Program-made: the position numbers and the translations under genes
Shown: piece after piece, positions 43,287 to 52,492 of the stretch
Numbering within the stretch: the first letter of the stretch is position 1
Layout: every line of letters starts with the position of its first letter
Notes under the pieces: model-generated
Seen by the model: the letters and a program-made list of their open reading frames with translations, nothing else
What the model was told of the DNA's origin: nothing
The model's database searches: none
DNA from: Crocinitomicaceae bacterium
GTDB lineage: Bacteria; Bacteroidota; Bacteroidia; Flavobacteriales_D; Crocinitomicaceae
DNA: 64,000 bases
Reading direction: 5' to 3'
Assembly: GCA_018402525.1 (NCBI GenBank)
Contig: JAGYIR010000010.1
Coordinates: 434,001 to 498,000 of the forward strand

Positions 43287-45005
43287 ATGATGCTAAGAAT
43301 AATCACTTGTCTTGTAATTCTATTTCTTGGAGTGAATGCCAATGCTCAAAAAATAGAAAAGGAAAACCTCTCTAAACAAAAACAAACCTATTGGGATTTC
43401 AATCATGTCCAGGTTCAATCGGCTGGTAAATACTATACTGATGCGCTTGGCGAAACGACCAATGAACATGGAAAATGGAAATATTTTAATCGTTTAGGTG
43501 AGCTTGAAGAAGAAAGAAACTATTACAATGGATTACTTCATGGCGAGTCTGTTCGGTTTTTCCCAAATGAAAGTAAGGAGCAACAAGGATTTTTTAAATG
43601 GGGAAGACAAGACAGTGTATATCGTGAATGGTACGAAACTGGAACCCTAAAAACAGAAGGGTATTACAAATTGGATGTGCCAGTAAATGAGTGGAAGTAT
43701 TATTATCGAGATGGTCGATTGAAATCGGTAGAAGAAATCAAAGGGAGTGACAATTATTTGTGGGCGTTTTACTTGCCAGATTCGTTGCACACACAGACAG
43801 TAATTGACGGTGAAGGAGAAATGACGACGTATTACACGACAGGCACTGTAAAGGAATGGTACAACTATAAAAAGGGGCTAAAAAACGGACCATTTGAGGA
43901 AATTAGTATTTACGGATACGTTACGCTAAAGGGTGCCTTTAAGGATGGTGAAAAAGATGGTACCTGGGAGTATTTCTATTATTCAGGTGAAAAGGAAAAA
44001 ATCACAAATTATGTGAACGGTGCCCTCAATGGAAAGTATGAATACTACTACGACAATGGGCAGTTAAACGTAGAAGGATACTATAAAAATGGTAACAAGG
44101 ATGGGGTGTGGTCATGGTATACGAACACAGGGAGCAGAGACATGTCAGGAACGTTTAAGGATGATCTGCAACATGGCGACTGGACATATTGGCACCCAAC
44201 CGGTGAACTTTCTTATACAGCGAAATACTCCAACGGACTGAAGGATGGTCAATGGTCTTATTTTTATAAAAACGGTAAGAAATTTAAAGATGGAACCTTT
44301 AAAGACGACGAGAAAAACGGCACATGGAAAACCTGGTACGAAGACGAAACCTTACTCATGGAAGGAGATTATGTCAACGGGAAAGAAGAAGGGAAGTGGG
44401 ACAACTACTGGGAGAACGGTGAGCTTAAAAATTCAGCAACTTTCAAGTCTGGTGCATTAGAAGGAGAGTGGCAATCGTATTACCCGAATGGTAAACCAAA
44501 GTTGACTGGGAAGTACAGCGACAACATGAAGGTCGGGGAATGGATAGAGTATTTCGAGAATGGTAAAATAAAGGATGTTCAGAATTACAAGTTATTCAAA
44601 AAGAAGTCAAAGGTCGATTACGGAATCATGAAGAATCGCGTGGTCATGGAAAGTCTGCTGAACGGCACGTCAATTTCGTATTCTTCCAAGGACTATAAAA
44701 AAACCGAAGAAGGAAATTATAAAGAAGGATTGAAAGATGGTGAGTGGATTGCCTACCATCCCGGTGGAAAAAATCCTGCAGTGGTTTCTAATTATAAGGC
44801 AGGAAAGTTAAATGGTTCGATGAAACAGTACGATCGGCGTGGCAACTTAATGTCAGAAATAGAATACAAGGAGGGTTTGAAACACGGTTCATTTATCGTC
44901 TATGACAAACGAGGTAGGGTACTGAACGAAAGAAAATTTTCGCACGGAATGCAAATCATCGAAGGTCAGAACAATACACCAGGTTCATTCACTCCTGGAA
45001 AGTAA
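43287..45005 (+). CDS. secreted MORN-repeat protein (YwqK-like)
   Basis: A 572-residue protein. ATG 43287 gives a signal peptide (MMLRIITCLVILFLGVNANA) that the longer frame would bury. The rest is a tandem array of about 20 repeats of 22-24 residues with the pattern GxxxDGxWxYYYxxGxxxxxxxY (NGKYEYYYDNGQLN, KDGEKDGTWEYFYYSGEKE), i.e. MORN_2-type repeats as in YwqK. Related proteins are annotated as antitoxins of a YwqK type in some databases, but the secretion signal speaks against a cytoplasmic antitoxin here. Likely a surface or periplasmic repeat scaffold. Codon usage is uniform. Confidence 0.82.
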   Translation: MMLRIITCLVILFLGVNANAQKIEKENLSKQKQTYWDFNHVQVQSAGKYYTDALGETTNEHGKWKYFNRLGELEEERNYYNGLLHGESVRFFPNESKEQQGFFKWGRQDSVYREWYETGTLKTEGYYKLDVPVNEWKYYYRDGRLKSVEEIKGSDNYLWAFYLPDSLHTQTVIDGEGEMTTYYTTGTVKEWYNYKKGLKNGPFEEISIYGYVTLKGAFKDGEKDGTWEYFYYSGEKEKITNYVNGALNGKYEYYYDNGQLNVEGYYKNGNKDGVWSWYTNTGSRDMSGTFKDDLQHGDWTYWHPTGELSYTAKYSNGLKDGQWSYFYKNGKKFKDGTFKDDEKNGTWKTWYEDETLLMEGDYVNGKEEGKWDNYWENGELKNSATFKSGALEGEWQSYYPNGKPKLTGKYSDNMKVGEWIEYFENGKIKDVQNYKLFKKKSKVDYGIMKNRVVMESLLNGTSISYSSKDYKKTEEGNYKEGLKDGEWIAYHPGGKNPAVVSNYKAGKLNGSMKQYDRRGNLMSEIEYKEGLKHGSFIVYDKRGRVLNERKFSHGMQIIEGQNNTPGSFTPGK

Positions 45006-45602
45006 TTAAGCAAATAGACCTTTCACGTTTGCAGTAAACAATTTCACAGCGATCGCAAGTAGGATGATTCCAAACACCTTTTTTAGGATAGCAATTCCTC
45101 CTTCACCCAATACACGTTCTATCACACGCGTGAGTTTTAGTACGACATAAACAATGATGATGTTGATGAAAATTGCAATGACAATATTGATTTCCTGATA
45201 CTCTGCGCGCAAGGAGATAATCGAAGTCATCGTTCCAGCACCTGCTATGATTGGGAACGCTAGCGGAACAATACTTGCCGTTTTACCAGATACCTCGTCT
45301 CTAAAAAGGCGCACACCTAAAATCATTTCAAGCGACATTGCAAAAAGAATCAATGAACCAGCAACCGCAAACGATTTAACGTCGACGCCGAATAAATTCA
45401 AAAGACTTTCTCCAAGGATTAAAAAAGTCAGCATGATGACAAGAGAAACCAAACTTGCTCTGAGCGCCTGAATATCTTCTCCTGATTGCTCCTTCAACTT
45501 AATAATAATCGGAATAGAACCTACAATATCAACCACAGCAAACAAAACCATCGAAGCTTTAAAAATCTCTAACCAACCAAACCCTGTAAAAAATTCACTC
45601 AT
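45006..45602 (-). CDS. MarC family inner-membrane protein
   Basis: A 198-residue protein with six predicted helices. Conserved pieces are FAVVDIVGSIPIIIKL, SLVIMLTFLILGESLLNLFGVD, ALPLAFPIIAGAG-like VPLAFPIIAGAGTMTSII. The family has no proven transport role; it was once linked to multidrug resistance and later separated from it. The start overlaps the purN stop by 4 bp (ATGA), so the two genes are translationally coupled, purN being upstream. Confidence 0.9.
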   Translation of the reverse strand: MSEFFTGFGWLEIFKASMVLFAVVDIVGSIPIIIKLKEQSGEDIQALRASLVSLVIMLTFLILGESLLNLFGVDVKSFAVAGSLILFAMSLEMILGVRLFRDEVSGKTASIVPLAFPIIAGAGTMTSIISLRAEYQEINIVIAIFINIIIVYVVLKLTRVIERVLGEGGIAILKKVFGIILLAIAVKLFTANVKGLFA

Positions 45603-46180
45603 AGCGTATTATTTAAGATGGTTTTTTCAATCACAGCTGGTAAATGATCCTGTTCGAGGCGATGAATTTTAGCGGCAAGATCTTCTGCACTGTCACTTGG
45701 AGCAACAGGACAACTGAACTGCGCAATAATTTCACCTTTGTCGAATTCTTCATTTACGAAGTGAATCGTAATTCCAGAAGTAGTTTCTTTATTTTCAATC
45801 ACCGTTTTGTGCACGTGAATTCCATGCATTCCTTTACCGCCATATTTGGGCAGCAGTGCTGGGTGAAGATTAATTATACGTCCTTCAAAAGCGTGAATAA
45901 AGGATGCTGGAACTAATCGTAAATAACCCGCAAGCACAATCCAGTCGATGCTATGCTCTTTGCAAATTTCAGTAAGTAAATCGCCATCTGCCACCTCTTG
46001 ATTAGAGAAATTTAGTACTCGAACCCCAAGGTCACTCGCCGAATTTAAAACAGGCGCTTCTGATTTGTTACTCAACACAAAACCGACCTCAATCACTTTA
46101 TGCGCTTTGAAAGATTGGATGAGGTTGATAGCGTTTGTTCCTGTTCCTGAAGCAAATATGGCAATTCGAATTTTATTCAT
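45599..46180 (-). CDS. purN: phosphoribosylglycinamide formyltransferase
   Basis: A 193-residue purine biosynthesis enzyme using formyl-tetrahydrofolate. Motifs: IAIFASGTGTNAINLI near the N terminus, the catalytic block NLHPALLPKYGGKGMHG with Asn/His, and SGITIHFVNEEFDKGEII with the catalytic Asp. The length is normal. The -7 box TAACTTTG lies only 4 nt before the ATG. Coupled with marC downstream. Confidence 0.93.
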   Translation of the reverse strand: MNKIRIAIFASGTGTNAINLIQSFKAHKVIEVGFVLSNKSEAPVLNSASDLGVRVLNFSNQEVADGDLLTEICKEHSIDWIVLAGYLRLVPASFIHAFEGRIINLHPALLPKYGGKGMHGIHVHKTVIENKETTSGITIHFVNEEFDKGEIIAQFSCPVAPSDSAEDLAAKIHRLEQDHLPAVIEKTILNNTL

Positions 46181-46184
46181 GCCG

Positions 46185-46192
46185 CAAAGTTA
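46185..46192 (-). promoter_or_regulatory. -7 box of purN, 4 nt before the ATG
   Basis: TAACTTTG on the minus strand, with CGGC between it and the ATG at 46180, implying a leaderless mRNA. Confidence 0.45.
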
Positions 46193-46236
46193 GGAAGTAT
46201 GATTATATTTAATCTCAAACTATAAATATTTCTTTC

Positions 46237-46911
46237 ATGCAGACTAAGAACCACTTGTTCATTACTTACGAAGGTGAAACATTTTCGAGCGACGAAATGA
46301 AAAAGCGCGCGTCTAGCTTTTATGCTTGGGCGGACAAAAGAAGATCCGTACGTGATTTTTCGGATAAACCCGTCCCAAAAGAAGTGATGGAAGACCTTAT
46401 CATGACAGCTTCATCGGCACCATCGGGAGCGCATAAGCAGCCCTGGACCTTTTGTTTAATTTCCAATGCTTCATTAAAATCTAAATTAAGGGAGCTTGCC
46501 GAAGAAGAGGAGAAAAAATCCTACGAAGGAAGAATGAGTGAGGAATGGTTAGAAGATTTGGAACCGTTGGGCACAAATTGGGTCAAGGAATTCATTGATA
46601 TAGCACCATGGATTGTAGTCGTTATGAAACGCGCCTATGAACTAAATGAAGATGGAACCAAGCACAACAACTATTATGTAGCAGAATCTGTAGGATTAGC
46701 AGCAGGCTTTTTTTTGATGGCGGTACATAATGCTGGGTTAGTCGCCCTGACACATACGCCAAGTCCCATGAATTTCATCTCAAAAGCCTTAAATCGCCCT
46801 GAAAACGAGCGCCCATTTTTATTAATCCCAGTAGGTTATCCTGCTGAGAACGCACAAGTGCCTGCATTGAAGCGAAAAGTAAAAGAAGAAGTAATACATT
46901 ATTATGAATAA
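46237..46911 (+). CDS. iodotyrosine-deiodinase-like nitroreductase-fold flavoprotein
   Basis: A 224-residue FMN protein. FMN-phosphate motif DKRRSVRDFSDKPVP and SAPSGAHKQPWTF are nearly the same as in vertebrate iodotyrosine deiodinase. The substrate-lid motif that distinguishes deiodinases from other nitroreductases is present: EEEEKKSYEGRM for the Glu and Tyr, and NWVKEFIDIAPW for the Lys. HNAGLVALTHTP and LLIPVGYPAENAQVP are also shared. Known bacterial homologues dehalogenate iodo- and bromotyrosine. The three lid residues make the assignment good; the in vivo substrate is not known. Confidence 0.85.
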   Translation: MQTKNHLFITYEGETFSSDEMKKRASSFYAWADKRRSVRDFSDKPVPKEVMEDLIMTASSAPSGAHKQPWTFCLISNASLKSKLRELAEEEEKKSYEGRMSEEWLEDLEPLGTNWVKEFIDIAPWIVVVMKRAYELNEDGTKHNNYYVAESVGLAAGFFLMAVHNAGLVALTHTPSPMNFISKALNRPENERPFLLIPVGYPAENAQVPALKRKVKEEVIHYYE

Positions 46912-46976
46912 TAATTTTGTTTTTTGATAGTTTGTGGTTTTCTTTGCGGCTGAATTAACCATAAAAAAAGGAACAA

Positions 46977-47213
46977 ATGTCTGATGTTAAATCAAAAGTA
47001 GTATCTATTATCGTAGATAAGTTAGGTGTTGAAGAAAGCGAAGTATCTAACGAAGCAAGCTTCACAAATGATCTAGGAGCTGACTCTCTAGACACTGTTG
47101 AGCTAATCATGGAATTTGAAAAAGAATTCAACATTGCAATTCCAGATGATCAAGCAGAGAACATCCAAACAGTTGGAGACGCTATTTCTTACATCGAAGA
47201 AAACGCAAAGTAA
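46977..47213 (+). CDS. acpP: acyl carrier protein
   Basis: A 78-residue acidic four-helix protein with the phosphopantetheine attachment site [18 protein letters not shown] (Ser about residue 38). It carries growing acyl chains in type II fatty acid synthesis. Placed 36 bp upstream of fabF, the standard pairing. Confidence 0.97.
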   Translation: MSDVKSKVVSIIVDKLGVEESEVSNEASFTNDLGADSLDTVELIMEFEKEFNIAIPDDQAENIQTVGDAISYIEENAK

Positions 47214-47249
47214 GAGTTTGAGTGATATTAGTTGAATGAACGTTCGTGT

Positions 47250-48503
47250 ATGGAATTAAAAAGAGTTGTTGTCACAGGTTTAGGAGCCCTCACGCCAATT
47301 GGAAATAACCTTTCTGATTATTGGGATGCGCTAAAAAATGGTAAAAGTGGCGCTGCTCCAATTACTCAGTTCGACGCGACGTTATTCAAAACTCAGTTTG
47401 CTTGCGAGTTAAAAAACTTTGATATCCATGAACACATGGATAGAAAAGAAGCAAGGAAATTGGATCAATTTTCGCAGTATGCCATGGTTTCAGCAGCTGA
47501 AGCTATGGCAGACGCTGCGCTGTTGGATGCTAATCCCAACTTAGACAGAATTGGTGTTATTTGGGGATCAGGAATTGGAGGACTAAAAACCTTTCAAGAC
47601 GAATCTCAAAATTTCTTCGCCGGAGACGGAACACCAAGATTCAACCCCTTCTTTATCCCAAAAATGATCGCTGATATCGCAGCAGGTCATATTTCTATTC
47701 AATATGGACTTCGCGGACCGAATTACGTTACTGTTTCGGCGTGTGCTTCATCTACTAACGCGATCATTGATGCATTCAATTATATTCGCCTAGGTAAAGC
47801 AGACGCTATTGTTACTGGTGGTTCTGAAGCGTGTGTCAATGAAATGGGAATGGGTGGGTTTAATGCTCTAAAGGCACTTTCCACCCGAAATGATTCACCT
47901 GAAACTGCTTCTCGTCCCTTTGATTTGGACCGTGAAGGTTTCGTGCTTGGTGAAGGAAGTGGAGCGTTGATTCTCGAAGAATATGAGCATGCTAAAAGGC
48001 GTGGCGCTAAAATTTATGCCGAAGTAGTAGGTGGTGGAATGTCTGGTGATGCTTATCATATGACTGCCCCACATCCAGAAGGAATTGGTGCGCGTAATAC
48101 AATGCTTGCTGCTTTAGATGATGCAGGATTGTCACCTGAGGACATCGACTATGTAAATGTTCATGGAACTTCTACACCTTTAGGTGACGTAGCCGAGGTA
48201 AAGGCAATTCATGACGTATTTGGTGAGCATGCATATAAATTAAATATCAGCTCAACGAAGTCAATGACCGGCCACTTACTTGGTGCTGCTGGAGCCATTG
48301 AAGCCATTGCTTGTGTGAAAGCTGTTCAAGAGGATACTGTTCCTCCTACGATTAATCATTTTACCGATGATCCAGCCTTGGATAACAAATTGAATTTTAC
48401 ATTCAATAAAATGCAAGAAAGAACCGTAAAGTATGCGATGTCTAACACGTTCGGTTTCGGTGGACACAATACAACCGTAATCGTTAAAAAATATCAAGGG
48501 TAA
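47250..48503 (+). CDS. fabF: beta-ketoacyl-ACP synthase II
   Basis: A 417-residue condensing enzyme. The ATG at 47250 (MELKRVVVTGLGALTPIG) is the usual start; an upstream TTG adds six residues of no family similarity. Catalytic Cys in VSACASSTNAI, His in VHGTSTPLGD and Lys/His in STKSMTGHLLGAAGAIEA are intact. Ends GGHNTTVIVKKYQG. In the operon acpP-fabF-rnc, which is the usual order in Bacteroidota. Confidence 0.97.
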   Translation: MELKRVVVTGLGALTPIGNNLSDYWDALKNGKSGAAPITQFDATLFKTQFACELKNFDIHEHMDRKEARKLDQFSQYAMVSAAEAMADAALLDANPNLDRIGVIWGSGIGGLKTFQDESQNFFAGDGTPRFNPFFIPKMIADIAAGHISIQYGLRGPNYVTVSACASSTNAIIDAFNYIRLGKADAIVTGGSEACVNEMGMGGFNALKALSTRNDSPETASRPFDLDREGFVLGEGSGALILEEYEHAKRRGAKIYAEVVGGGMSGDAYHMTAPHPEGIGARNTMLAALDDAGLSPEDIDYVNVHGTSTPLGDVAEVKAIHDVFGEHAYKLNISSTKSMTGHLLGAAGAIEAIACVKAVQEDTVPPTINHFTDDPALDNKLNFTFNKMQERTVKYAMSNTFGFGGHNTTVIVKKYQG

Positions 48504-49220
48504 GTGTTGACTTTGTTTCAATTCTTGTTCAAGAAAAAATCACAACGAGAGGTAGAAATCACCCAATTTATTTCAAAATCCTTTGGTTATCAACCAAAAT
48601 CCATTCATTATTTTGAAAGAGCGTTAACGCACAAATCAATTGCCAATGAGGTAATCGAGTCCAATGAGCGACTCGAATTCCTTGGGGACGCCATTCTTGA
48701 TTCGATTATTGCAGAGTATTTATACACAAAGTTCCCAAATGAAGACGAGGGCTATTTAACAAAAATAAAATCCAAAATTGTCAATCGAAAAACTCTCGGC
48801 GATATGGGGCATGAGATGGGATTGAGCAAAATAATGAAGTACGACAATAGTCGCTCGATTAAATTACAAACCATTGAGGGAAATGCCTTCGAAGCACTGA
48901 TCGGTGCCATTTATCTAGATGGTGGTTATCGAAAGGCACAATATGCTATTGAGCAACACATCTTTAGGAAATACCTCGACTTGAATCAATTGTTGGTAGA
49001 AGAGTTAGACTTTAAGTCAAAGCTCTATATCTGGTGCCAAAAAAACAAATTGCAGCTTTCATTTGAACTCGTTTCTGAGGAGAATCTTGGGCATGAATGG
49101 AAGTATACCGTGGAAGTAATAATCAACGAGCAACCGTTCGGAATAGGGATAGGAACTTCTAAGAAAAAAGCAGAGCAAGTAGCTTCAAAAGAAACACTTG
49201 AGTTAATCGGAGAACTATAG
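48504..49220 (+). CDS. rnc: ribonuclease III
   Basis: A 238-residue dsRNA endonuclease with GTG start directly after the fabF stop. RNase III signature ERLEFLGDAILDSIIAEY has the catalytic Glu and Asp; the second catalytic set is in NAFEALIGAIYLDGGY. The C-terminal dsRNA-binding domain (about 165-235) ends GTSKKKAEQVASKETLELIG. It processes rRNA precursors and other RNAs. Translational coupling with fabF is likely. Confidence 0.95.
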   Translation: MLTLFQFLFKKKSQREVEITQFISKSFGYQPKSIHYFERALTHKSIANEVIESNERLEFLGDAILDSIIAEYLYTKFPNEDEGYLTKIKSKIVNRKTLGDMGHEMGLSKIMKYDNSRSIKLQTIEGNAFEALIGAIYLDGGYRKAQYAIEQHIFRKYLDLNQLLVEELDFKSKLYIWCQKNKLQLSFELVSEENLGHEWKYTVEVIINEQPFGIGIGTSKKKAEQVASKETLELIGEL

Positions 49221-49268
49221 ATCAAGTGATAGTCCTTTCAGAATGACTTCAGTTTAACAAATTTGCCT

Positions 49269-49276
49269 TATTTTTG
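49269..49276 (+). promoter_or_regulatory. -7 box of the M48 protease gene
   Basis: TATTTTTG, 60 nt upstream of the ATG at 49337. Confidence 0.35.
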
Positions 49277-49336
49277 ATTTTCATCAATACTCCATTTTCG
49301 AAGCTTTTATTCGAAGTTATTTATTTTAATCTGCGT

Positions 49337-51598
49337 ATGAATTTTCTGTTCTCAAAGCTGTGTAAGGCATTCACATTAGTATACATAGTGTCGTTCTCTT
49401 TTGCTTTTACTCAGCAGTTGGATTTTGATAACTATAAGCCCCTAAGAGCACAAGGAAAAATTCCTCCTTTTTTTAGCGCAACGTCGCAAGAAAAAGTCGA
49501 CCAAGCAGCTGTTGAAAGTCGAGAAAACATGGATGAGAACTTAAAGACGGAGTTTTTGGAGTACATTCATTACGGTATTGACGAATTGATTCACTCAGGA
49601 CTAATTGTGTACGGTGATCCAGCGACTAAGTACGTAGAAAAGGTAGCGGCAAAACTGTTGGCAAAGCATCCAAAACTTAAAAAGGAACTTCAATTCTACA
49701 CGATAAAATCAAATGTTACGAATGCGCTTTCGACAGATCAAGGAGTGATTTTTGTCACGCTGGGATTATTGAGTCAAATTGAAAATGAAGCGCAATTAGC
49801 ATATGTATTAGCCCATGAAATTGCACATTTTCAGGAAGGCCATGTTGAAAAGTCGTATGCTGAGCGAGTGACAAGTACTGATGAGATAGGGTACGATGAG
49901 CGAATTGAACAATTGAGTAACCACTCCAAAGAACAGGAGCTGGATGCAGATAAACTAGGTATAAAGCTCTACAATGAAGCTGGTTACAAACGGAGTGAAT
50001 TGATTGCAGCCTTCGATGTCATGATGTATTCCTATTTACCCTTCGATGAGGTGCCATTGCCTAAAACGTACTTCAATTCACAGTATTTGTTTGTTCCAGA
50101 GAATCTATTCCCAGAGGAAATAAATAAAATACAAGTGGATGAAGACTACGACGACTCAAAGAGTAGTCACCCTAACATCCGTAAGCGTAAACAAGCTGTG
50201 ATTAGTGCATTGGCCGCATACCCGAAATGGGGCGACGATGTTTTTTTAGTCGATGAAAATGAATTTAAAGACGTCCGAAATATTGCGCGTTTTGAAAGTT
50301 TACGTTTGGACCTATTGAATGTCAATTTTGGAGATGCGCTTTACAGTATTTTTCTTCTTGAAAGAGAATTTCCAAATAATCTCTATTTACAACGTTGTAA
50401 GGCCCAAGCTTGGCTTGGGTTAGTTTCATTTAAGGAAATTGGAAAATACACGTCTACCATTCAAAAACCAAGTAAAGTGGAAGGGGAAAGCCATGCGATG
50501 CACCATTTTCTCTACAATTTATCCAAGATTGAACTGATGACATTGGCAATCAGAGCAACTCATGATGGCAAGATGGCATTTCCGAACGATGAAGAAATTG
50601 CAGCGATTTACGATAAAGTTGTTGAGTTTGCTGTGGATTATAAAAAGTTTAAATTGGAAGATTATTCCGACGTTCCCTACCTCGAAGCATTGGAGGAATT
50701 TGAAAATAGCAAGTTAGCGTTGGAACTGCAAATTGAGCAAGCAGAATCGGATACATTAATAATTAATGGTGAACAGCTCAGTAAATACGAAAGAATAAAA
50801 CTCAAAAGGGAAGGAAAATTAGCACTTGACGTCAACCAAGAGTTTAAAAGCGATACGTATTATATCTATGCGTTATCTGATTTGAAAAAGGACGAAGCTT
50901 TCGCAGCAACCTACGCCAAACACAAAGCACTTCTGGAAGAAGAGCGAAAAGAAGAGGACGAATACTATGCGCTTACACGAAGTGAGCGTGCAAAACTGGA
51001 TAGGGAAAAGCGAAAAATGCAGGTCAAAGAAGTCGTCCTACTTGACCCTTCCTTTACGAAGTTTGACAATCGCAAGGAACAACCTAAACAAGGGAAGGAA
51101 CTTGAGGTGGAAATTGTTTCAAATCTCAAAATGCAAGGTGAACGATTTGGAATATCGATTTATGATTTGACTGATATAGAACGGAATAGAATGGACACAG
51201 ATGGCTACAATGAACGAGCGATTTTGAGCGACTATCTCCGTCAAAAATCTGAATACCTTGATGGGGAAATGTTCCCAGTTGATTTTTCTGCGCTAAAGGA
51301 AATTAAAAATCATTACGGTGAGGTAGACATCATGTTCGTATATGGCGAGCACAATCGAAACATGAAAATTCCCCCAGGTGCAATTGTAGCAGGGATATTG
51401 CTGCCTCCATTTGGAATTCCATATTTCACCTATCGACTGATAACAGGTAACCGGTTTATTTTTGATGCAGTATTGATAAATATTGAATCGGGTGAAATTC
51501 GAACGATTGAAACCTTTAGGGCGAATCAAAAACCAAACAAGACAGTACTGAAGGCGTCAGCTTACCACACAATGACGCAATTAAAGGGTTCTAAATAA
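49337..51598 (+). CDS. exported M48 family metalloprotease with a large C-terminal region
   Basis: A 753-residue protein. The ATG at 49337 gives a signal peptide (MNFLFSKLCKAFTLVYIVSF); an earlier start in the same frame would place 21 unlikely residues before it. The zinc site LAHEIAHFQEGH (about 155) and the third ligand in KEQELDADKLGIKLYNEAGY are intact, so a working peptidase is likely. A long helical/charged region (320-600) and a beta-rich end with hydrophobic IVAGILLPPFGIPYFTYRL near 700 follow; these are not in BepA-type enzymes. No TPR motif is obvious. Its partner proteins are unknown. Confidence 0.85.
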   Translation: MNFLFSKLCKAFTLVYIVSFSFAFTQQLDFDNYKPLRAQGKIPPFFSATSQEKVDQAAVESRENMDENLKTEFLEYIHYGIDELIHSGLIVYGDPATKYVEKVAAKLLAKHPKLKKELQFYTIKSNVTNALSTDQGVIFVTLGLLSQIENEAQLAYVLAHEIAHFQEGHVEKSYAERVTSTDEIGYDERIEQLSNHSKEQELDADKLGIKLYNEAGYKRSELIAAFDVMMYSYLPFDEVPLPKTYFNSQYLFVPENLFPEEINKIQVDEDYDDSKSSHPNIRKRKQAVISALAAYPKWGDDVFLVDENEFKDVRNIARFESLRLDLLNVNFGDALYSIFLLEREFPNNLYLQRCKAQAWLGLVSFKEIGKYTSTIQKPSKVEGESHAMHHFLYNLSKIELMTLAIRATHDGKMAFPNDEEIAAIYDKVVEFAVDYKKFKLEDYSDVPYLEALEEFENSKLALELQIEQAESDTLIINGEQLSKYERIKLKREGKLALDVNQEFKSDTYYIYALSDLKKDEAFAATYAKHKALLEEERKEEDEYYALTRSERAKLDREKRKMQVKEVVLLDPSFTKFDNRKEQPKQGKELEVEIVSNLKMQGERFGISIYDLTDIERNRMDTDGYNERAILSDYLRQKSEYLDGEMFPVDFSALKEIKNHYGEVDIMFVYGEHNRNMKIPPGAIVAGILLPPFGIPYFTYRLITGNRFIFDAVLINIESGEIRTIETFRANQKPNKTVLKASAYHTMTQLKGSK

Positions 51599-51713
51599 TT
51601 TTACGGCACTTAATATTGTTGGTTATACAGAACTCGACAATACGAACGACATTTTTCAGGAGAACGATATCAGTCTTATTTCTTTGAAAGTAGGATTGGC
51701 TTTTATGCCCTAA
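51585..51713 (+). pseudogene. possible 3' remnant of an outer-membrane barrel gene
   Basis: An open frame with no start codon runs 51585-51713 between the M48 gene and the minus-strand gene. Its translation, from NIVGYTELDNTNDIFQEN to SLISLKVGLAFMP, looks like the last strands of a beta-barrel protein. No matching upstream part is present. It overlaps the M48 stop by 14 bp. Chance is possible for so short a frame. Confidence 0.3.
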
Positions 51714-51715
51714 TT

Positions 51716-52321
51716 CTATTCTTCCATAAGAAACTTTAAGAAATAGGTAAATAGTAATTTGCTTTCGGTCGTCATGTTTTCGCAGTAAAATCGCGAATAA
51801 CCACCATCAACAATAACGCGTCCTTTTTCAATATAACCAGATAGAATTAGAGGTTGATCTTCGATCCAAGCTTCTACAGTCAGACGATAATCCATTGGAA
51901 AGGCGACTGTACTTTCCCCAGCTGGAATGTAGTTGAGGTCCTTTAAGTTCAAGTTTCCTCGCTCCGCAGAATCAGCATTTTTCTCTTTGAAATTACCATA
52001 ACTTTCCCTGGTATATAAACGCTGCGTCATTTGATGTGCTTCTTCCTGAAGCGGCCAGTTTTCAGATCCGATGTACAATCCACCCCCTTGCTCAATAAAT
52101 TGAATTAATTGCTCAATTTCATGTGTGGTGAAACGACTTGAGGCGCTCGAAAATAGGAAGATGGTGCGAAAAGAAGTTAAATCATCAGGTAAAGCGTCAG
52201 CAAGTTGACTTGACGGGAGTGCAGCGCTACAGATGTTGGTGTAATTCCCAATAATCAGGATGTCCTGCTGTGAATGAGATTTAAAGGCGATAAACAGCAA
52301 TGTAAGAAGGATGAATTTCAT
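51716..52321 (-). CDS. exported protein, Gatase/ThuA-like domain
   Basis: A 201-residue protein with a signal peptide (MKFILLTLLFIAFKSHS). The layout of beta strands (QDILIIGNYTNICSAA, FRTIFLFSSASSRFTTHE, LIQFIEQGGGLYIGSENWP, GRVIVDGGYSRFYCEN) is that of class I glutamine-amidotransferase-like or DUF4350-type domains, which often bind or sense sugar or serve as structural units. No catalytic Cys is at the nucleophile-elbow position (SENWP). It could be a ThuA-like domain. Assignment is tentative. Confidence 0.6.
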   Translation of the reverse strand: MKFILLTLLFIAFKSHSQQDILIIGNYTNICSAALPSSQLADALPDDLTSFRTIFLFSSASSRFTTHEIEQLIQFIEQGGGLYIGSENWPLQEEAHQMTQRLYTRESYGNFKEKNADSAERGNLNLKDLNYIPAGESTVAFPMDYRLTVEAWIEDQPLILSGYIEKGRVIVDGGYSRFYCENMTTESKLLFTYFLKFLMEE

Positions 52322-52492
52322 GAAAAGGAGTACAACGAAGTTTGAATTCTGTTCAATGTGAAATTGAATTTACAACCGTTATTTGGAATTGTTAGACGGA
52401 AAATCTGATTGTTAATTCCGACATGTTGACATCATCCATTTTCTGTTGCAGTAACCAAATTATTTTCTTAACTTCAATAGAAACTTAACTAT

